Assembly: GCA_963422445.2 (NCBI GenBank)
Contig: OY729512.2
Coordinates: forward strand, 6,386,001-6,450,000
DNA length: 64,000 bases
Direction of reading: 5' to 3'
DNA from: G963422445 sp963422445
GTDB lineage: Bacteria; Pseudomonadota; Alphaproteobacteria; Thalassobaculales; Thalassobaculaceae
A model generated the notes under the pieces. That model had not been told where the DNA came from. It saw nothing but the letters and a program-made list of their open reading frames with translations, and did not search any database. This document shows, piece after piece, positions 58,464 to 64,000 of this stretch (position 1 is its first letter; the number at the start of each line of letters is the position of its first letter). The translations under genes were made by a program, and so were the position numbers.

Positions 58464-59692
58464 TAGCCATGACGTTTGCGACCGGTACTGAATACCGTTG
58501 TCATCGAGCACAACATGATCGCGGCAATGCCGTAAAACACCCATTCTGGACGCGACTGGTCGAGAATCCAACCAAAAATCGGCGGCGCCGCAATCCCGCC
58601 GATACTGAAACCGCTGGTCACAAATCCAAACACCTTCCCGAAGGCGCCGGCCGGCGTGACCGATCGGACGATCATGTCGCGGGACGGCATGATCACACCG
58701 TGCATCAGGCCCTGAACCACCATCAGAACGATCAGAACGACGACTGGCATCGGCAGGGCGCCAACAGCCGCGATCATGGCTGCCGTGGACAAAAAGCAGA
58801 TCGCCGCGACAAGATTGTGGCGGGTTGTCCGGTCGGCAATAAACCCTCCGACCAGCACTCCGACGCTGCTCGCGACAAGGTACGACGTGAGGGCAATGGT
58901 CGCCAGTTCAACCTCGATACCGTGAAGCTGTCCAAGCGCGACAATCAGGAAACTCGCAAGCCCCGAGGATCCCAGAGCCAGCAGCGTGAAAAACAGCAGG
59001 CACATCAATATGGCCGGCGAAAACAACAATTTCAGACCATCGGGATCAACCGCCCCGGTCCCCCCGGTAGCGGACGGCGGGCGCTTGCCCGCGCGCAGAT
59101 GCCGCGCATAAATGACCAGTAATCCCGCCGTGATCATCCCGGCAGCGCCACAGGCGGCAAATCCGTTCTGCCATCCGATGATTCCGGTCAGAAACACGAT
59201 GGTCGGCGGCGCGACCGCAAATCCGGCATTGCCGGCAAAGGTGTGCAGACTGAAGGCTCGCCCCATTCGTCGTTCGGATACCGAACCAGACAGAATCGCA
59301 TAATCCGCAGGGTGGTAAACACCGTTGGCGCAGCCGGCGACCACGAGCAAACCCATCACCGTCCAGTATCCACCGGCAAAACCGATAAGCAGGAACGCCA
59401 GCCCCTCCACCGCCAGCCCGGCAATCAGGATGGCCCGGGCGCCGAACCGGTCGACGAGGAACCCGAAGGGTACCTGGGTCAGACCCGTGGTTCCGCTGAA
59501 CACCGTCATCAGCAGCCCGAGTTCGGTATAGGATACGCCGAGTGTCTCCTTGAGCAGCGGAAACAGCGGCGGCAGCAGGTAGATGTAAAAATGACTGAAA
59601 AAATGCGCGACCCCGATCAGGCCGATGACCTTGAAATCGGTTCGGCCGGTTTCGATGGCAATGCCTCCGGATTGCTCGGCGGTTGCGGTCAT
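58463..59692 (-). CDS. Major facilitator superfamily transporter
   Basis: A 409-residue protein with about 12 hydrophobic segments, and the MFS loop signature GFLVDRFGARAILIAG between segments 2 and 3; the second half carries the equivalent GGFIADRTTRHNLV. It resembles the metabolite-proton symporter/efflux branch of MFS. The stop TAG is part of the CTAG in which IS427 copy 2 is inserted, so the protein's C-terminus is unchanged. No transporter partner genes are visible. Confidence 0.87.
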   Translation of the reverse strand: MTATAEQSGGIAIETGRTDFKVIGLIGVAHFFSHFYIYLLPPLFPLLKETLGVSYTELGLLMTVFSGTTGLTQVPFGFLVDRFGARAILIAGLAVEGLAFLLIGFAGGYWTVMGLLVVAGCANGVYHPADYAILSGSVSERRMGRAFSLHTFAGNAGFAVAPPTIVFLTGIIGWQNGFAACGAAGMITAGLLVIYARHLRAGKRPPSATGGTGAVDPDGLKLLFSPAILMCLLFFTLLALGSSGLASFLIVALGQLHGIEVELATIALTSYLVASSVGVLVGGFIADRTTRHNLVAAICFLSTAAMIAAVGALPMPVVVLIVLMVVQGLMHGVIMPSRDMIVRSVTPAGAFGKVFGFVTSGFSIGGIAAPPIFGWILDQSRPEWVFYGIAAIMLCSMTTVFSTGRKRHG

Positions 59693-60130
59693 GACGCTGA
59701 AGTCGCATTGGTTGCGGACTGCGGAAATTCACCCTTTAACAGTGTTCCGTCAAGCGCGGTCCGGCCGAAGACCCGGGCCACAGTCCGCGCATGTCCCCGG
59801 ATTTCACCGTGACGCGCTTCCCGTGATGTCAAAACAAGCGGGCCGAACTGTTCGCATGTGCATCTGTCATTCTCACGACAAACATGCAGTCTCCAACAGC
59901 ACTGCCATCCATCGATCTTCTATCCGTTTCCGCCAGTCATGCTCGACGATACGACTTGTTCCTGTTATCCATCGTGAGCCATGAGAGCCTCGGCGATTCG
60001 CTTGGGCGGTTTGTGCGTGATCGGCAGACAGTTGCAGGAGATGAACATTCGGAACTGTATCGATCACGCCGATTTCCAGGCCCGGTCATGCATTTTTTGC
60101 GCCCGGCCGAACCGCGACTGAATACATCTG
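59693..60130. other. Intergenic region, no gene seen
   Basis: No convincing coding region; the frames on both strands are short and unlike any family I know. It must hold the promoters of the MFS gene (minus) and possibly of the HD hydrolase gene (plus). Confidence 0.4.
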
Positions 60131-60727
60131 ATGGTAAACAAATCCATCAACCAGCTGCCGCGGGCCTGGCAGCGCATGCTGAGCGGACGGCAACTGAACC
60201 TGCTTGAGCCGTCACCGCTCGATGTGGAAATCGAGGACATTGCGCACGGGTTGTCACGGGTCGCACGCTGGAACGGACAAACTAGCGGTGACCAGCCATT
60301 CTCGGTTGCCGAACACTCGCTGCTGGTGGAACGGCTGGTCGTGAAAATCAAGGACTCGACACCCCTGAAATGGCGCCTCGCCGCTCTCCTTCACGACGCG
60401 CCCGAATATGTGATCGGCGATCTGATCAGCCCCTTCAAATCTGCCGTCGGCAAGGATTACAAGGCCGTCGAAGATTGCCTGCAGGCGGCGATCCATATCC
60501 GTTTCGGCCTCCCAACCATACTACCCGAGCAGGTCGTTCGCCTGATCAAACGCGCCGACAAGACCGCTGCCTACCTCGAGGCGACCCAGCTGGCGGGGTT
60601 TTGCAAAACCCGGGCGCGGAAAATCTTCGGCCGTTCGGCAGCCGGACGCGGGATTGTGCTCCAGCCCTGCCGCCCAGATGAGGTGAAGCAACGGTTTCTC
60701 GACCGGTTTTCCCAATTGTACGGATAG
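60131..60727 (+). CDS. HD-domain phosphohydrolase (YfbR-like)
   Basis: A 198-residue HD-domain hydrolase: VARWNGQTSGDQPFSVAEHSLLVERL (first His), ALLHDAPEYVIGDLISPFK (HD pair) and later IKRADKTAAYLEATQL (Asp). This matches the YfbR/YpgQ-type deoxynucleotidase group that removes phosphate from (deoxy)nucleoside monophosphates. Starts with ATG. The tRNA-Leu gene lies 83 bases after its stop on the opposite strand. Confidence 0.85.
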   Translation: MVNKSINQLPRAWQRMLSGRQLNLLEPSPLDVEIEDIAHGLSRVARWNGQTSGDQPFSVAEHSLLVERLVVKIKDSTPLKWRLAALLHDAPEYVIGDLISPFKSAVGKDYKAVEDCLQAAIHIRFGLPTILPEQVVRLIKRADKTAAYLEATQLAGFCKTRARKIFGRSAAGRGIVLQPCRPDEVKQRFLDRFSQLYG

Positions 60728-60809
60728 ATAAAGGTGTGGTCGGCACGGCATCACAAGCCAAGGCCTGCCCCATAATCGAACAGGAACTCCGGTATGGCTG
60801 CGGTTCCGC

Positions 60810-60894
60810 TGGTGCGGGCGGCGGGACTCGAACCCGCACTCCACAAGGATCGGGATTTTAAGTCCCGTGCGTCTACCAATTTCGCCACGCCCGC
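60810..60894 (-). tRNA. tRNA-Leu (anticodon TAA), CCA encoded
   Basis: The minus strand forms a class II tRNA with a long variable arm: it starts GCGGGCGTGGCGAAATTGG and ends GCCCGCACCA. The anticodon loop CTTAAAA within stem GGGA/TCCC gives TAA, reading UUA (Leu). CCA is encoded at 60810-60812. Confidence 0.93.
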
Positions 60895-60907
60895 AATGTC
60901 ACGGTGC

Positions 60908-61852
60908 CTATTCCGCGGCCATCGCGGATCGCGAACCATACACCGGATAACGCCACTCCGCACGTTTCCCGGAACTGCCGTCGCACACCCCGAAATACGC
61001 ATCTTGCAGCCTCAGGGTCATCGGTCCGATGCCGCCATCGCCGATCGCGAGACGGTCGACCGAAAGGACCGGCGTCACTTCCCACGCCGTGCCGCAGAAA
61101 AACGCTTCGTCGGCCGCGAGCAATTCCGACCTGTCGACATCCCGTTCCACGGGTTTGATCCCGAACTCGTCCTCGATCAATTCCAGAACGCTCTGCCGGG
61201 TGATGCTTTCGAGAATGTCGTTGGAAACCGACGGTGTGATCGGAACGCCATCGCGCACCATGAAAAAACACATGCCGGGTCCTTCTGACACCTTCCCCCG
61301 GGCATTCAGGAAGATCGCGGTATCGTAGCCATCGGCATTCGCCTGAACGGTAGCAAGCCGACCGTTGTTGTAGTTGGCATTGCATTTGACACGCATCGGC
61401 ATCGCCTGATCGGGCACCCGCATCCAGGAACTGATCTGAGTGGTGACGCCGCCAAGCACCCGGTCGCTGCGCGGCCGTTCCTGGGCAGTGATCGCCAGAC
61501 CGACAGGACCGCATATGCCCGGCCCACCCATCCCGGACACATAGACCGTCGTCATGATGTGCAGATTCTCGCCCCGGAAACCGTTTGCCCGGATCAACTC
61601 GACCGTCTTTTCGGTAACCGTGGCGCCGGTCACGATCTCGTCGAACCGCATGAAACGCTGCGAATACTCCAGCCGCTCCATATGTTCAGCCATTCGGAAC
61701 AGATACATCTCTTCATCCGTCGCATTCCAGTAGGACCGCAAACCCTCGAAGACCCCGGTACCAAATTTGAAGCCGACCGACGCGATATGCACACGTGCAT
61801 CATCCCATGCCACCAGTTGTCCATCGAGCAAAGCGTATTTCGGCATTGTCAT
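60908..61852 (-). CDS. ilvE: Branched-chain amino-acid aminotransferase
   Basis: A 314-residue fold-type IV PLP enzyme. It begins KYALLDGQLVAWDDARVHIASVGFKFGTGVFEGLRSYWN, has the PLP-lysine region MRVKCNANYNNGRLA, the substrate loop SEGPGMCFFMV and the C-terminal GTAWEVTPVLSVDRLAIGDG. It makes or breaks Leu, Ile and Val. The ATG used has AAGGG upstream; longer frames lie in the divergent promoter region. The tRNA-Leu gene follows 13 bases after its stop on the same strand. Confidence 0.9.
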   Translation of the reverse strand: MTMPKYALLDGQLVAWDDARVHIASVGFKFGTGVFEGLRSYWNATDEEMYLFRMAEHMERLEYSQRFMRFDEIVTGATVTEKTVELIRANGFRGENLHIMTTVYVSGMGGPGICGPVGLAITAQERPRSDRVLGGVTTQISSWMRVPDQAMPMRVKCNANYNNGRLATVQANADGYDTAIFLNARGKVSEGPGMCFFMVRDGVPITPSVSNDILESITRQSVLELIEDEFGIKPVERDVDRSELLAADEAFFCGTAWEVTPVLSVDRLAIGDGGIGPMTLRLQDAYFGVCDGSSGKRAEWRYPVYGSRSAMAAE

Positions 61853-61875
61853 CGGTCTGCCCTTTCGTGCAAATA

Positions 61876-61890
61876 AGGAAAGTCTTTCCT
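61876..61890. promoter_or_regulatory. 15-base palindrome between ilvE and the MFS gene
   Basis: AGGAAAGTCTTTCCT is a perfect palindrome around a single base and lies 23 bases upstream of the ilvE start in the divergent intergenic region. Such symmetry suits an operator site, but there is no other evidence for regulation. Confidence 0.3.
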
Positions 61891-62016
61891 GCGCAGGCGG
61901 CGTATTGTGCCGTTTGTTGCAAGGTAAGATGCTGCGACCCTCATGGTGTTGCGGTAGAAGTATCAAACGCAGCGCGTCATATCCAGCATCTTCGGACGTT
62001 CCAGAAGGATCCGGCC

Positions 62017-63243
62017 ATGTCTCAGCGAGACGAGATCGCGCAAACGGATATGCGACTCGCGTACCTGGCGTTGATCCTCGGCGGATTGATCGTCGCGCTG
62101 TCGTTCGGAATTCGCTCGGGTTTCGGACTGTATCTCGGGCCGATTTCACTTGAATTCGGCTACGGTCGGGAAGTTTTTGCCCTGTCGATGGCAATCCAGA
62201 ATCTGGTCTGGGGCCTCGCGCAGCCGTTCGCCGGCGCATTGGCCGACCGTTATGGTCCTTTCCGCGCCATCGCGCTCGGAAGTCTGCTCTACGCCGCCGG
62301 CACCATGATGCTGGCGGTATCCAGCGCACCGTCAACGTTGCATCTCGGGGCCGGAATCCTGGTTGGCGCCGGACTTTCCGGGACTGCTGTCGGCATCATC
62401 CTTGGTGCGGTCGGCCGGGTCTTCCCGAGCGAACAACGCTCCTGGGCATTGGGCATCGTCGGAGCATCGGCATCGTTCGGCCAGTTTCTCATGGTTCCGA
62501 TCGGGCAGCATCTGCTGGACTCGGTCGGCTGGAGTCAGACAGCACTCATCATGGCCATGCTCAGCCTGATAATCGTTCCACTCGGGTTGGTCTTCTTGAA
62601 GGTGAAGCCATCCAACGATGTGACCTCGGCGCCAGCGCAGACCGTCGGCGAAGCCCTGTCGGAAGCATTCGTCCATCCCAGTTTCTGGCTCTTGATCGCC
62701 GGATTTTTCGTTTGTGGATTTCACGTCGCCTATATCGCAACGCATCTACCGTCTTATGTCGTCGACCTCGGGATGCCGGCCCAGACGGGCGCCTGGGCGC
62801 TCGGTCTTGTCGGTCTTTTCAATATCATCGGATCCTACAGCGCCGGTGTTCTCGGCGGGCGGTTACCAAAAAAATATCTACTGAGTTCACTCTATCTCGC
62901 GCGAGCCTTGATCATGGCGGGTTTTCTGGTGGTGCCGCCAAGCGAATTTGTCGTCTATCTCTTTGCCGCGGCCATGGGCCTAGTCTGGCTGAGCACCGTA
63001 CCGCTGACTTCCGGTCTGGTCGCCTTCATCTACGGCCCGCGCTACATGAGCATGCTGTTCGGGATCGTTTTCGTCAGTCACCAAGTCGGTGGGTTTCTTG
63101 GCGCATGGCTCGGCGGATACGTGTTCGACCTGACCGGATCCTATGTTTCGGTCTGGTGGATTTCCGTGGCGCTCGGTGCATTCTCGGCCATCATTCACTG
63201 GCCGATCCAGGAGCGGCCGGTACAACGGACCGCGGTCGCGTAA
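62017..63243 (+). CDS. MFS transporter (OFA/MCT-like)
   Basis: A 408-residue protein with about 12 hydrophobic segments. The N-terminal half has GIRSGFGLYLGPISLEFGYGREVFALSMAIQNLVWGLAQPFAGALADRYG, the second half AGFFVCGFHVAYIATHLPSYVVDLG, typical of oxalate/formate- or monocarboxylate-type MFS members. The ATG used has AAGGA seven bases upstream. Divergent from ilvE. Confidence 0.87.
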   Translation: MSQRDEIAQTDMRLAYLALILGGLIVALSFGIRSGFGLYLGPISLEFGYGREVFALSMAIQNLVWGLAQPFAGALADRYGPFRAIALGSLLYAAGTMMLAVSSAPSTLHLGAGILVGAGLSGTAVGIILGAVGRVFPSEQRSWALGIVGASASFGQFLMVPIGQHLLDSVGWSQTALIMAMLSLIIVPLGLVFLKVKPSNDVTSAPAQTVGEALSEAFVHPSFWLLIAGFFVCGFHVAYIATHLPSYVVDLGMPAQTGAWALGLVGLFNIIGSYSAGVLGGRLPKKYLLSSLYLARALIMAGFLVVPPSEFVVYLFAAAMGLVWLSTVPLTSGLVAFIYGPRYMSMLFGIVFVSHQVGGFLGAWLGGYVFDLTGSYVSVWWISVALGAFSAIIHWPIQERPVQRTAVA

Positions 63244-63491
63244 CGGCTTCCAGATATCCGATCCCGTGACCGGCGACGGGCTACCCAGCCTCGCGATACT
63301 GCCGTGACAACCATCCAGTTGCTCAACGGCAAGACTCCGCAACCACCGGCAACAGGGTCTTCCGCGTTGACAATATCTTCAATCCATTGCCACAGGATAC
63401 AAGGGTATCCAGCCGTAGCTTTTGACAAACCCGGTCGCGGCGCCGTTCCGGTGCAATTATTAGACGGGCCAAGGCCGGTTTGAAGATCAGA

Positions 63492-64000
63492 CTACGACCC
63501 GAGATGGTGCTCAAGGGCTGCACAAAGAACATCGCCGTCACGGTCATCGACGCCAAGATGGGTCACGATCCGGATCTGGCGCGCACCGAACGCACCGATA
63601 ATGCATCCGTCCGCAGCAAGCCTGTCCACCAGTTCAGCGGCTGTCGGTCCGCTCGCGTTGATATCGAAAATCACGATATTGGTTTCGACCGGAAACACCC
63701 GTTCGACACAAGGCAGCGCCTCCAGAACGGCGCCAATCCGGGCCGCCAGAGCGTGATCGTCCGCCAGGCGGCCGATATGGTGATCGAGCGCGTACAGGCA
63801 GGTTGCGGCAATGACACCCGACTGGCGCATGGCGCCGCCCCACTGCTGCTTGAAACGCCAGGCTTTGGCAATGAATTCGGCGCTCCCAGCGAGGACCGCC
63901 CCGATCGGCGCGCCGAGGCCCTTGCTGAAATCGATCCAGCAAGAGTCGAAACCGCTGGCATAGGCCTGCGCGCTGACTCCGGTCCGGACGCAAGCATTGA
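63492..64000 (-). CDS. Threonine aldolase, C-terminal part (partial)
   Basis: The gene enters from the right edge. The visible frame starts in the region SGFDSCWIDFSKGLGAPIGAVLAGS, in which the PLP-binding lysine is present (SKGLGAP), continues FKQQWGGAMRQSGVIAA and ends with a GAFGARQIRIVTHLGVDDRD segment at 63492. This is the low-specificity L-threonine aldolase family, which splits threonine into glycine and acetaldehyde. The N-terminal part lies beyond the window. Confidence 0.88.
   Translation of the reverse strand, partial: NACVRTGVSAQAYASGFDSCWIDFSKGLGAPIGAVLAGSAEFIAKAWRFKQQWGGAMRQSGVIAATCLYALDHHIGRLADDHALAARIGAVLEALPCVERVFPVETNIVIFDINASGPTAAELVDRLAADGCIIGAFGARQIRIVTHLGVDDRDGDVLCAALEHHLGS

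Overview
The window is GC-rich bacterial DNA, most likely from an alphaproteobacterium. Grounds for this are the yggT - DUF167 - folD order, the many dehydrogenase, transporter and amine-oxidation genes, Tat-exported MsrP, and the insertion-sequence families present. The order is not certain; the affiliation is an inference from gene content, not from a marker gene. About a third of the window is insertion sequences, pseudogenes and gene-poor remnants. Many old genes are broken by single-base indels, which looks like a genome in active decay, for example a recent host-associated or low-population-size lineage.

Layout. 1-3.5 kb: a branched-chain amino-acid/amide-type ABC importer (end of the binding protein, LivH, a fused LivM-LivG, LivF). 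3.9-6.7 kb: an Asp-box beta-propeller protein, a SAM methyltransferase and the periplasmic molybdoenzyme MsrP. 7.3-15.1 kb: a graveyard holding a NucS/DUF91-like nuclease, an IS110 transposase, an IS1595 transposase, a remnant type II restriction-modification pair (DNA methyltransferase plus MvaI/BcnI-like endonuclease), a truncated IS5-like element and a UvrD-like helicase, all broken; only an Rpn-type nuclease gene is intact. 15.7-19.7 kb: an intact run with a ketopantoate-reductase-like enzyme, an EamA transporter, a methyltransferase and an M19 dipeptidase. 19.9-21.5 kb: a dead ChpS/ChpB (MazEF-like) toxin-antitoxin locus, split by a small inverted-repeat element and then by an IS427-group element. 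22-26 kb: an MttB-family protein next to a dimethylglycine/sarcosine-dehydrogenase-like flavoprotein. 26.3-32 kb: a second graveyard (IS1595, IS66, DNA adenine methylase, a large DDE transposase).

32.2-55.3 kb is mostly healthy chromosome: AsmA-like protein, nitroreductase, TauE exporter, SppA protease, two flavoprotein oxidoreductases, a glycosyltransferase, an overlapping hydrolase - amidohydrolase - COG0523 GTPase operon, tRNA-Ala(CGC), yggT-DUF167-folD (DUF167 frameshifted), a luciferase-like monooxygenase, a sterol-desaturase-family protein, methylmalonate-semialdehyde dehydrogenase and an SDR. 55.5-58.5 kb: a very short type I-E-like CRISPR remnant, then three different insertion sequences placed end to end with a shared TA at each junction (IS5-like, IS630, IS427 copy 2); the last sits exactly on the stop codon of an MFS gene. 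58.5-64 kb: two MFS transporters, an HD hydrolase, tRNA-Leu(UAA), a branched-chain aminotransferase and the end of a threonine aldolase.

How genes work together: amino-acid and methylated-amine metabolism dominates (Liv importer, aminotransferase, threonine aldolase, MttB-like plus DMGDH-like, DadA-like oxidase, MmsA). The genome-defence genes (restriction-modification, toxin-antitoxin, nuclease, CRISPR) are all broken or vestigial, apart from the Rpn-type nuclease if that counts as defence.
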